Source: an uncultured Clostridia bacterium
Lineage (GTDB): Bacteria; Bacillota; Clostridia; Christensenellales; UBA1242
Assembly: GCA_947584775.1 (NCBI GenBank)
Contig: CANPWT010000022.1
Coordinates: forward strand, 1 to 15,597
Reading direction: 5' to 3'
DNA length: 15,597 nt
A program made the translations under genes and the position numbers. Of the stretch, positions 7,679 to 13,875 are shown one piece after another. Each line of letters starts with the position of its first letter. The first letter of the stretch is position 1. The notes under the pieces are model-generated. The model made no database searches and was not told the DNA's origin. It worked only from the letters and a program-made list of their open reading frames with translations.

Positions 7679-7708
7679 TATGAAAGGAGACCCGCTTCCC
7701 CTTTCATA
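7679..7708 (+). repeat. Hairpin with SD-like and CCCGCTT elements
   Basis: TATGAAAGG (7679-7687) is the exact complement of CCTTTCATA (7700-7708), around a 12-base loop AGACCCGCTTCC. The left arm and loop contain AAAGGAGA, which resembles a ribosome binding site, but no convincing gene follows it. The loop repeats the CCCGCTT found in the right arm of the preceding inverted repeat. Confidence 0.55.
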
Positions 7709-7978
7709 CTTTTCCTTTGAAGAGGTTTTCTTATTTAAATACTATAAAAAATAAGGTTTGTAAAATTTGATAAGGACTAATACGTTGAGTGCCGAGAGGT
7801 GAAAATATGTAGTTAATGTTCTGACTCAAAGCGGTTCAAACCAATGATTTTAAGAAAACGTTTTTTGAAAAGCTCGCAAACGTTTATGAAAATTAAAAAT
7901 AATAATTTGACACACTTTTGACACACTTTTGGATAGACATTGGACAGATATTTGTTTTTAATTTTTGAACATAAACAT
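7709..7978. other. Non-coding stretch after the tRNA region
   Basis: No gene can be supported here. The minus strand has a 65-codon open frame (7813-8010), rich in Lys, Phe and Cys, with no ATG start and no ribosome binding site, and it runs through a terminator hairpin; it is at best a relic. The segment contains a perfect two-copy 11-base tandem repeat at 7907-7928, and GGTTCAAACC at 7833-7842, which recalls a tRNA T arm but has no cloverleaf around it. Confidence 0.5.
7907..7928. repeat. Perfect tandem repeat, 2 x 11 bp
   Basis: TTGACACACTT occurs twice head to tail, followed by TTGG. Each copy contains a TTGACA hexamer, but no suitably spaced -10 box was recognised. It could be a recombinase or regulator binding site near an element boundary; function unknown. 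Confidence 0.6.
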
Positions 7979-8007
7979 AAAAAAGCAGGCCTGTTCCTGC
8001 CTTTTTT
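7979..8007. terminator. Bidirectional terminator-like hairpin
   Basis: GCAGG (7985-7989) and CCTGC (7996-8000) flank a 6-base loop, with six As on the left and six Ts on the right (8002-8007). No plus-strand gene ends here, so it may be left over from a lost gene. Confidence 0.65.
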
Positions 8008-8028
8008 CAACTATAAAGTGATAAAATG

Positions 8029-8068
8029 AGTAAGCGATAGATATTCCCGTTATTATCGGTTGCTTACT
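8029..8068. repeat. Inverted repeat AGTAAGC...GCTTACT
   Basis: AGTAAGC (8029-8035) is complementary to GCTTACT (8062-8068). Inside, GATA (8036-8039) can pair with TATC (8054-8057) leaving a small asymmetric bulge. It sits just before the ATCGTTT-containing direct repeats. Confidence 0.45.
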
Positions 8069-8082
8069 TATTGTTTAAAAGT

Positions 8083-8171
8083 TTAATCGTTTTCTCATTA
8101 ATATTTTTCATTGTTTCGTTTTATCGTTTACTCACTTAATCGTTTACTCGTTAGTATTTTTCATTGTTTCG
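8083..8171. repeat. 36-bp direct repeat pair with TTAATCGTTT motifs
   Basis: Positions 8083-8118 and 8136-8171 match at 33 of 36 bases, both starting TTAATCGTTT and ending TTTTTCATTGTTTCG, with start points 53 bases apart. The ATCGTTT motif also occurs between them and twice more near 8235-8250. The pattern is iteron-like; a role in transfer or maintenance is only a guess. Confidence 0.65.
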
Positions 8172-8184
8172 ACTTATTCAACCT

Positions 8185-8213
8185 AAAAAAAGCACCTATT
8201 ACAGGTGTTTTTT
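8185..8213 (-). terminator. Terminator downstream of the coupling-protein gene
   Basis: On the minus strand ACACCT pairs with AGGTGC around a 5-base loop, followed by seven Ts. It lies 48 bases beyond the coupling-protein stop codon. The flanking A and T runs would allow it to work on either strand. Confidence 0.82.
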
Positions 8214-8260
8214 GTTTTTCAAATATAATTTTTACTTATCACTTAATCGTTTAATCGTTT

Positions 8261-10285
8261 TTAGAATAGGTCGTCGTCGTCATCATCGTCATCATCGTCA
8301 TTATTTAGGCTTGCCATTTTTTGGTTTCTAAATTTAATGTCGTAGAAAACTGCATTTTCGTCAAAAGTTCGGCGTTGAATATATGTGCCAAATACAGGGG
8401 TTAAGTCATACGCGCTAGATTTAACTTGGAAGTATGGCGTAATTGTTGTTTTAAGCGCTGCGTTTGGGGTAAAAGTTTTAATAACCAATTTATTTTCGTC
8501 CCTAAATGTTGGCAGTTGTTCTGGGTAAACAAGCGGGCGAGAAACAACTTGGTCGCTTGTTTGCTTGGTTTCTTTTCCGTCTGGGCCGGTGCTTTTGCTT
8601 ACGCTGGTTTTCATGATGGTCTTTTTGCCAAGCAATTCGCTAAATTCTTTATTGGTTACTGTATCTTCCGATGCAACATAAACTTGAATAGGGCAGTTAT
8701 CTTTAATAATTTTGCCTTCGTCCTGACCGTAAACTTGATATAATTGGCTATAACTCTGCACGCAAAGTTCAAATATGATGCCACGTCCGCCGCCAACCGA
8801 CATTGACGAGCCAAACTCTGGGAATTTAGGCATGTTACCAAATTCGTCCAGCATAAAGTAAACATTACGTTTTAACATTCCGCCCAAACTTTGTGCTTTT
8901 TCAATCAATCGTTTATACAACTGCGTTACGAACAAAATTGCAAGTGGATATCTAACGCGGATTTCGTCTGGGATAATTAAGAAAATTGCGGTAGGGCGGT
9001 CGTCAACCGTGGTAAAGTCGGTTTCAGTTTTGCTGGTTAAGAAACTTATGCCCGTATCTGCAAAAAGCGAAACCATGCCCGACACAAAACCCATATAATT
9101 TTTACTTGTTCCCTCTGCGTTTTGAAGCGCGGTTGAAGCAAGGTCGCCAACTTTACTAAATTTGTCCCTATAATTGAACAAATAATTTTTTAGGGTTGCA
9201 TAAGTATCTCTGCCTGAATCGGTGGTGTTACAAATTTTATAAACGTTATAAAAATTAAATTTGTCCTCAGTAAGGCCAAGTTCCGGCATTCTGCTATCTT
9301 CCAACATGGCAAGAATAACGGCGTTAATTAGCCTGCGCGCAGTTTTTTCCCACGATGGGTCCTTTGCGCTTTCAACTGGGGCAAGGGTGTTACAAATATC
9401 GGTAACGGCGGTGTAAACATCGTCTTCCAATTTGCGGGCAAGTATGCGCATATCGTTTTCCAAAACGTCTTTGTCCACATACGCTTTTCCGTCAAACTCA
9501 TACCAGGCCGTGCTGTTAAAATCAAAATTGCGCTGAATAATTAAATTGTATTTTTTTGGGCTATCTCCTGGCGGATGCACTTTAACTTCTTTGTCCAAAT
9601 TAAAACGCCTTCTGTCCATTTGGTATGGATATGTAAGCGGGTTCCATTGAATAGAGGTAAATGGGTCACGCAGGTTTAAAACTTTAACATCATAACCCTC
9701 TTTTATAAGTTTGTTTTTGCATTTATCATGCAATTCACCCTTAGGGTCGGTTATAACAAAGGATGGCTTGCTTGCTGTCATGCTCATAAGTTGTAGGGTA
9801 GGAACAACAAACCTAGAAGTTTTACCCGACCTTGTTGTACCCACGCAAAGCGTGTGGATTGGCTCAACAAAGTTGATGTCTATATTATGCCCCTTTTCCT
9901 CCGCGCGCACAAGTATGCCGTCCTTGGTGCAATTTCGTATGGTGGAAAGAGTGTTGTAGTTAAACGCTTTGTTCGTTTTTAACTCTTCATCGGTAACAAA
10001 ATCGCGGTTGAAATATTCCTCAATTTCCTTGCCTTGCTTGTCCGTTGCCACATCTTTGGCTTTTTCCTTAGTTTTATGCCCTTTGCCGTCCATTAAACGC
10101 ATTAAATCGTAAAGCAACAACAAAAGCAGCGCAAAGACCATTATCATAAAGCCGTTGCCTAAATATTTAGCATCAAACGCAAATTGTTTTGTGGAAAAAT
10201 AATTAAATAGCACCGCGCCTAACAACAAAGCAACTACGCCAACAATTATGTATTTTAAAATAATTTTTAACAATCGTTTCATCAT
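8261..10285 (-). CDS. VirD4/TraG-family type IV coupling protein
   Basis: Inner-membrane ATPase that brings the relaxase-DNA complex to a conjugative type IV secretion channel. 674 aa from the ATG at 10285; an in-frame TTG at 10300 overlaps the GGGAG ribosome binding site and is rejected. Two N-terminal membrane helices (about 5-27 and 41-61) precede Walker A GTTRSGKT (149-156), ITDPKGELHD, SIQWNPL, Walker B FMLDEFG (477-483) and QSYSQLYQVYG, all as in TraG/VirD4. An inserted-looking charged stretch (about 220-275) follows WNPL. The C-terminus ends in ten aspartates then Leu-Phe, possibly a docking tail. It points away from the other transfer genes and has its own promoter and terminator, unlike many elements where virD4 sits inside the transfer operon. 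Confidence 0.95.
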   Translation of the reverse strand: MMKRLLKIILKYIIVGVVALLLGAVLFNYFSTKQFAFDAKYLGNGFMIMVFALLLLLLYDLMRLMDGKGHKTKEKAKDVATDKQGKEIEEYFNRDFVTDEELKTNKAFNYNTLSTIRNCTKDGILVRAEEKGHNIDINFVEPIHTLCVGTTRSGKTSRFVVPTLQLMSMTASKPSFVITDPKGELHDKCKNKLIKEGYDVKVLNLRDPFTSIQWNPLTYPYQMDRRRFNLDKEVKVHPPGDSPKKYNLIIQRNFDFNSTAWYEFDGKAYVDKDVLENDMRILARKLEDDVYTAVTDICNTLAPVESAKDPSWEKTARRLINAVILAMLEDSRMPELGLTEDKFNFYNVYKICNTTDSGRDTYATLKNYLFNYRDKFSKVGDLASTALQNAEGTSKNYMGFVSGMVSLFADTGISFLTSKTETDFTTVDDRPTAIFLIIPDEIRVRYPLAILFVTQLYKRLIEKAQSLGGMLKRNVYFMLDEFGNMPKFPEFGSSMSVGGGRGIIFELCVQSYSQLYQVYGQDEGKIIKDNCPIQVYVASEDTVTNKEFSELLGKKTIMKTSVSKSTGPDGKETKQTSDQVVSRPLVYPEQLPTFRDENKLVIKTFTPNAALKTTITPYFQVKSSAYDLTPVFGTYIQRRTFDENAVFYDIKFRNQKMASLNNDDDDDDDDDDLF

Positions 10286-10309
10286 AGCGTTAACTCCCAA
10301 ATTAGTATA

Positions 10310-10338
10310 AGTATAATTTATTTTTTTTATTAAGTCAA
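10310..10338 (-). promoter_or_regulatory. Promoter of the coupling-protein gene
   Basis: Minus strand TTGACT (10338-10333), a 17-base spacer and TATACT (10315-10310), each matching consensus at five of six positions. The short leader contains GGGAG (10298-10294), eight bases before the ATG at 10285. Confidence 0.75.
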
Positions 10339-10712
10339 GCCGCTAAAGCCCATTTTTAAATAAACAATAATACCGATTTGTGATTTTCATATTAATTATT
10401 AAAAACTCTTGGAGAAGAGCAAACAAACTTAGGCTTATGTCTGCAATGCTTTCAAACTAGCAAAAGTGCAGCTTGTGAAGTTGTCAAACCGAGCGAGTGT
10501 AACGAGTCGAGTGTATCTCATCTAAAATAAAACACATTATAAAAAAAAGTATTAAAAATATAATTTTGTCTATTTTATTAAACTTTGTTTTTTAAGTATA
10601 ATTTGCAATAATTAAACAAAAAATAATTTTAATTAATTTTTAATAAGGTAAAATATTATAAAAATTATAAAAAAATAAATAAAAAAATTTTTAAAAAACA
10701 TATTAAAATTAG
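10339..10712. other. AT-rich intergenic region between divergent transfer genes
   Basis: No gene is visible. It holds a short hairpin (CTCTT-GGAG-AAGAG near 10408), a CTGCA/TGCAG stem (10441-10471) and one copy of the dispersed CGAGCGAG repeat (10482-10520). The rest is A/T-rich DNA, possibly curved. Confidence 0.6.
10482..10520 (+). repeat. Dispersed repeat, copy A
   Basis: Contains the core GAGCGAGTGTAACGAGTCG, identical to copies at 11826-11862 and 12167-12205, in the common frame TGTCA...CCGAG...GTATCTCA. This copy is the most diverged at its left end. Confidence 0.85.
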
Positions 10713-10741
10713 TTGCATTAAAAAAAAATTATTGCTAGAAT
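10713..10741 (+). promoter_or_regulatory. Promoter of the pilin-lipoprotein operon
   Basis: TTGCAT (10713-10718), a 17-base spacer, and TAGAAT (10736-10741) preceded by TG at the extended -10 position. Expected start is near 10748, giving a leader of about 60 bases that contains a stem-loop before the ribosome binding site. Confidence 0.55.
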
Positions 10742-10753
10742 TATGTCATATTA

Positions 10754-10789
10754 AAGCGTAAATTATCGAAACATAATTTTAAAACGCTT
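10754..10789 (+). promoter_or_regulatory. Stem-loop in the pilin mRNA leader
   Basis: AAGCGT-AAATTAT (10754-10766) pairs with ATAATTT (10773-10779) and ACGCTT (10784-10789): 13 pairs, a CGAAAC loop and a 4-base bulge on the 3' side. It lies between the predicted start and the AAGGGGGAA ribosome binding site. A 5' stabilising hairpin for an abundant pilin message is plausible. Confidence 0.5.
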
Positions 10790-10807
10790 AATTAAGGGGG
10801 AAATTTT

Positions 10808-11101
10808 ATGAGAAATTTATTAGCAGTGGACTTACCACCATGGGTTACCGCATTAGTTAATGCGGTGGATTATGTTGTTGGCCCTATTTTGATTTTGGCT
10901 GCAACCGCTGGTATTATTTATTCCATTGTTGTTGGTATCCGTTTTGTAAAGGCGGAAGACAAAAGCCAAAGGGATGAGGCTAAACAAAAATTAATCACAG
11001 TAATTGTTGGTATTGTGGTAACAATTGTTTTAATTGCATTGTTCTATTTCTTAAAATATCAATTGCAAGCAGGCCATATTAACTGGAAATTCTTAGGTTA
11101 A
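10808..11101 (+). CDS. VirB2/TrbC-like pilin (Mbov_0395-like)
   Basis: 97-aa protein with two hydrophobic helices (about 22-44 and 62-84) joined by a charged loop, VKAEDKSQRDEAKQKL (about 47-62), and a short polar C-terminus. This two-helix plan with a Lys/Glu/Arg turn is that of TrbC/VirB2 pilins, and the A-[ED]-[DE]...R-[DE]-EAK..L pattern recalls the pilin-like conjugal transfer protein family named after Mycoplasma bovis Mbov_0395. It would build the extracellular or envelope part of the conjugation apparatus. No classical signal peptide is evident; the N-terminus is a short amphipathic stretch. AAGGGGGAA precedes the ATG. The lipoprotein gene follows 13 bases later and is surely co-transcribed. 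Family assignment is from memory of the pattern, not a search. Confidence 0.8.
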   Translation: MRNLLAVDLPPWVTALVNAVDYVVGPILILAATAGIIYSIVVGIRFVKAEDKSQRDEAKQKLITVIVGIVVTIVLIALFYFLKYQLQAGHINWKFLG

Positions 11102-11114
11102 TAGGAGAGCGGCA

Positions 11115-11507
11115 ATGAGTAAAGCAAAAAAATTTGTAATTCCATTATTAATTGTTGCTTTAATGTGCTCAATAATGTTTGCACTTTCTGGTTGCTATGG
11201 GGACGATTTGCAATCTGCTTTAACGGTGTCAGAAGGTACTGTTACATTTGCTTATAATACAAGTGAATTAGGCACAACTCCTTCAATTAATGACTATTTA
11301 ACAAATGTAGGCAATATTACTCTCACTATAAAATATAATGAAGGCAAGGACGATGCTAAAACTTTTACAAGTTTAAAAGAGTTTGTTGAGGCAGGCGGAT
11401 TAGTAAATGTAAACCTTTGGTCTAATACCGGCAGCGAAGCAAGCACAGGTACATTAACATACAACAACGCATCTACAACTTTTCAATACACAGTTTCAAT
11501 TACCTAA
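11115..11507 (+). CDS. Small lipoprotein of the transfer region
   Basis: 130 aa. Lys-rich N-terminus, a hydrophobic segment (8-24) and a lipobox LSGC with the acylated Cys27, so the mature protein of about 104 aa is anchored on the outer face of the membrane. The mature part is rich in Thr, Asn and Ser with alternating hydrophobic residues (GTVTFAYN, NITLTIKYN, GTLTYNNASTTFQYTVSIT), suggesting a small beta-sandwich. I do not recognise the family. It directly follows the pilin gene (AGGAGA six bases before the ATG) and the unit ends in a strong terminator, so pilin and lipoprotein form a two-gene operon. It could be a VirB7-like structural piece, an entry-exclusion protein or an adhesin; none is shown. 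Confidence 0.85.
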   Translation: MSKAKKFVIPLLIVALMCSIMFALSGCYGDDLQSALTVSEGTVTFAYNTSELGTTPSINDYLTNVGNITLTIKYNEGKDDAKTFTSLKEFVEAGGLVNVNLWSNTGSEASTGTLTYNNASTTFQYTVSIT

Positions 11508-11527
11508 TCTTAATAATTTAAAACTTG

Positions 11528-11553
11528 AAAGAGGGTATCACCCCTCTTTTTTT
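11528..11553 (+). terminator. Rho-independent terminator of the pilin-lipoprotein operon
   Basis: AAAGAGGG (11528-11535) pairs with CCCTCTTT (11542-11549) around loop TATCAC, followed by Ts to 11553. It lies 20 bases after the lipoprotein stop. Confidence 0.92.
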
Positions 11554-11732
11554 ATTTTAAAATGTTAAAACAATTGCAATTTTTTTGTTAATTTGGTAAA
11601 ATATTCAAAATGAAATTTTTAATTTGTTAAAAATGTAGTTTTTTAAATTAAAAAAGCATTAAAAATTAAATTTTAAAAGCCTAAAATTAATACCGTATAA
11701 AAAATTTAAAAATTTTTAATGTGGGGACTAAA

Positions 11733-11815
11733 AAGGCAGGCAAAAACAAAAAAATTGCTTTAATTTTCAAGGCAGGCAAAATTAAAAAACGCTTTAAATT
11801 AAAAACTTTAAACGA
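11733..11815. repeat. Imperfect 36-bp tandem duplication
   Basis: AAGGCAGGCAAAA occurs at 11733-11745 and 11769-11781. In both copies it is followed by an A-rich stretch and GCTTTAA, so about 36 bases are imperfectly duplicated in tandem. It is part of the gene-free stretch 11554-12399; 11554-11732 is otherwise plain AT-rich DNA. Confidence 0.5.
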
Positions 11816-11825
11816 ATCACACATC

Positions 11826-11862
11826 TGTCATGCCGAGCGAGTGTAACGAGTCGAGCGCATCT
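11826..11862 (+). repeat. Dispersed repeat, copy B (left end of MITE-like block)
   Basis: TGTCATGCC then GAGCGAGTGTAACGAGTCG and GAGCGCATCT; shares its central 19 bases exactly with copies A and C. Confidence 0.85.
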
Positions 11863-11864
11863 TT

Positions 11865-11897
11865 TTATGAGGGAGACCGCAGAGTTCTCCCTCATAA
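11865..11897. repeat. 12-bp perfect hairpin
   Basis: TTATGAGGGAGA (11865-11876) and TCTCCCTCATAA (11886-11897) flank the 9-base loop CCGCAGAGT. It has no T-tract and is probably not a terminator. Confidence 0.75.
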
Positions 11898-12014
11898 CTC
11901 CTACTCCATAAGGTTAATATTTTATCAATAAGATTCATTCTCGCGTCGCAAACTGCATTCTTGCTTATTTGCTCAAAAGTCCGCAAATTACGCCTTCACT
12001 TGTTTGCTCCTTTT

Positions 12015-12042
12015 CCCCACAAAACTTTTGAGTTTTGCGGGG
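12015..12042. repeat. Hairpin CCCC-CAAAAC / GTTTTG-GGGG
   Basis: CCCC (12015-12018) and CAAAAC (12020-12025) pair with GTTTTG (12032-12037) and GGGG (12039-12042) around TTTTGA, with one A/C mismatch. It is GC-capped inside AT-rich DNA. Confidence 0.7.
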
Positions 12043-12114
12043 ACCCCATATTGTTATGAGCGTAACTAGAGTTCTCCCTCATGACTCCTTTCCCAAGAGG
12101 CTTATAATATAGAA

Positions 12115-12152
12115 GAGATTCACTCCGCTCACTTCGTTCGGTCGGAATGACA
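12115..12152 (-). repeat. Dispersed repeat, inverted variant copy D
   Basis: On the minus strand it reads TGTCATTCCGACCGAACG, then AAGTGAGCGGAGTGAATCTC: the same frame as copies A-C with a diverged middle. It forms the right end of the MITE-like block. Confidence 0.7.
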
Positions 12153-12166
12153 TGTTAAGTTAGTTC

Positions 12167-12205
12167 TGTCATACCGAGCGAGTGTAACGAGTCGAGCGTA
12201 TCTCA
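12167..12205 (+). repeat. Dispersed repeat, copy C
   Basis: TGTCATACC then GAGCGAGTGTAACGAGTCG and GAGCGTATCTCA. It lies 14 bases after the inverted copy D and in the same orientation as copies A and B. From here to the next gene (12206-12399) only A-rich DNA is seen, with no confident promoter. Confidence 0.85.
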
Positions 12206-12399
12206 ATTTTACGGAGTCACCGCAAAGCTTAAAAAATGCAAAACAAAGGTGTAAAAATTAAAAATCAATCAAAAGATGAGAAAAATCTTTATAGGCAAAA
12301 AATAATTAAATAAAAGTATGAAAATTAAAATAAAAATTTAATTAAAAACAAAAATAAAATTAATTTTAATTATAAATACTAATTTAAAAGGAGGTAAAA

Positions 12400-13860
12400 A
12401 TGGCGGACAATAATGATGATGAGGAGCAATATTCAGCATTAAAAGAATTAGAAGCGGAACTAGAAGCCCAAGCCGAGGAAGAAGCACAACGTCAGGCCGA
12501 GGAAGAAGAGCGCCAGCGTCAAATACAACTCCTAAAAAACAGGCTTAATTTTATTTTAAGGCACATTAAAACAACGCAATCCGTCACTCTTTTGCCAACT
12601 TTTTTAAAAGACATGAACGATGCAAAAAAATATGACGAACTTAAACCACTTATTAGGAAAATTAAATTTCAACTGTCAGCCAACCTTGTAAAAAAAATTT
12701 GGCATCATGTAATTGCGGTTCTTGCCCCTGCCATCCCATGGATACTTTTAGTGCTATTAATTTTAATTTTGGCGGGTGCAGCGGTTTATGTAATTTCGCT
12801 CATCATGCCATGGCTGTTCCCGGACGATGAAGGCGGAACAAACAGCAATATGAGTTCAATTGCGGGCATAACCGGGCAAAATTTTTACGGGATGCGTGTT
12901 GTTTATGAGGATGCCCAAACCTCGCACGAAACCATGCTAAAAGAGTATGTTTCGGTGGTGGGTGATTGCGTTTCCGCAGTGGATGCTAGCGATGATAAAA
13001 TTAGCCTTACTATTGCCTTGCCAGAGGAAGATTTTGATTACAACAATTTTGCCGAACTTCAAACTTCCAACGTCGGGCTTTACACTTTGATTGTGGATAT
13101 GCTTAACACCGCTTACGAGCAAGATGTGGGCGAAGCCCCAGCCGAGGATGTAACCTTGCAAGATTTAACCGCGGGCATTAAATATTTTGGCTTTGATGAA
13201 ACACTTTCCGTTAGCGTAAGAGATAAAATTATTTCATATTTAAACCAAACTGACGAGACTAGTGAGGGCAACAAAACCTTTACAAATTTAACATATAACG
13301 GCGAACTAACCGAGGAAAAAATTACACAAATACAAAGCCAAATTTCAACCACAATAACCGACTTTTTAAAGCAAGATAAATACATTTTCCGCGCGGAAAA
13401 ATTGTTTGTTAAGGACTATATTTTGTCCTCAGACGATGCAACAATAGAGGGCGTAGAAGAAAAGCAATACAAGGCCATGATTTATATGCCTAAAAATGCG
13501 GTAACTTTTAACGATATTTCATTGTTAGTTAGAGATGTTGATGCTCAAAAATTTAGCGTAAATTACAACGGCGCACCGCTTGAAGAAAGCGTTTGGATGG
13601 AGTTGGAAGGCTCAACCACCTATTTGTATAGTTATAACAGCACTTTAACAGCGGCCGCTTACAATCATATTGATAGCAACAATTTAGGCTTTTTGTCCGA
13701 GGGGAAATCCGTTTTGGAAATTTTGCGCTCGGAAAACGCTGAAAAATATATAACAAAACAAAACGATATTTACACTTACATTTCAGACGGCGCCAAATTT
13801 GATTTCAACTACGACGCACCTTTCACTTTCGCCGAATACGAAGTAGATATCGCCAAATAA
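12400..13860 (+). CDS. Single-pass membrane protein with coiled coil and large exported domain
   Basis: 486 aa, not recognised. An acidic start (MADNNDDEEQ) leads into a Glu/Gln/Ala-rich coiled coil (about 10-48), a basic helical part (48-102), one strong membrane helix (about 104-139) and an exported domain of about 345 residues with mixed alpha/beta character and no cysteine motif. The first half of the exported domain (about 170-330) is helical and acidic, the rest richer in strands. AAGGAGGT, a nearly perfect ribosome binding site, precedes the ATG by four bases. The layout (cytoplasmic N-terminus, one helix, extracellular C-terminus) is that of VirB8/TcpC-like scaffold proteins of Gram-positive conjugation systems, and the neighbours support a structural role, but no sequence similarity was recognised. 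It stands alone between long gaps. Confidence 0.85.
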   Translation: MADNNDDEEQYSALKELEAELEAQAEEEAQRQAEEEERQRQIQLLKNRLNFILRHIKTTQSVTLLPTFLKDMNDAKKYDELKPLIRKIKFQLSANLVKKIWHHVIAVLAPAIPWILLVLLILILAGAAVYVISLIMPWLFPDDEGGTNSNMSSIAGITGQNFYGMRVVYEDAQTSHETMLKEYVSVVGDCVSAVDASDDKISLTIALPEEDFDYNNFAELQTSNVGLYTLIVDMLNTAYEQDVGEAPAEDVTLQDLTAGIKYFGFDETLSVSVRDKIISYLNQTDETSEGNKTFTNLTYNGELTEEKITQIQSQISTTITDFLKQDKYIFRAEKLFVKDYILSSDDATIEGVEEKQYKAMIYMPKNAVTFNDISLLVRDVDAQKFSVNYNGAPLEESVWMELEGSTTYLYSYNSTLTAAAYNHIDSNNLGFLSEGKSVLEILRSENAEKYITKQNDIYTYISDGAKFDFNYDAPFTFAEYEVDIAK

Positions 13861-13875
13861 TATCAACACACGGCG

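Larger units (their letters stand above)
11826..12152. repeat. MITE-like element with imperfect terminal inverted repeats
   Basis: The left end (11826-11862, TGTCATGCCGAGCGAG...) and the reverse complement of the right end (12152-12115, TGTCATTCCGACCGAA...) agree at about 26 of 38 positions, so this 327-bp non-coding block is bounded by terminal inverted repeats starting TGTCAT. Inside are a 12-bp perfect hairpin, an internal 22-bp direct repeat (11881-11902 and 12068-12089, 21 of 22 identical) and a second hairpin at 12015-12042. No transposase or other gene is present. No clear target-site duplication was seen. It could be a non-autonomous element or a mosaic of genome-wide repeats. Confidence 0.55.

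Noticed and set aside
7680..7754. 24-codon plus-strand frame starting MKGDPLPLSYF after the tRNA
   Set aside because: No ribosome binding site, starts inside a hairpin arm and just past a terminator; explained by the inverted repeat.
7833..7842. GGTTCAAACC as the T arm of a second tRNA
   Set aside because: Flanking bases form no T stem, acceptor or anticodon arm.
7813..8010. 65-codon minus-strand frame
   Set aside because: Starts at TTG inside a terminator stem with no ribosome binding site; Lys/Phe-rich composition as expected from AT-rich DNA. Kept only as a possible relic.
8083..8171. CRISPR-like repeat-spacer pair
   Set aside because: Only two 36-bp copies with a 17-base gap, AT-rich and 3 mismatches, no cas genes.
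12206..12399. Promoter for the 486-aa gene
   Set aside because: TATAAA-like sequences exist but no -35 box at proper spacing could be defended in the A-rich DNA.
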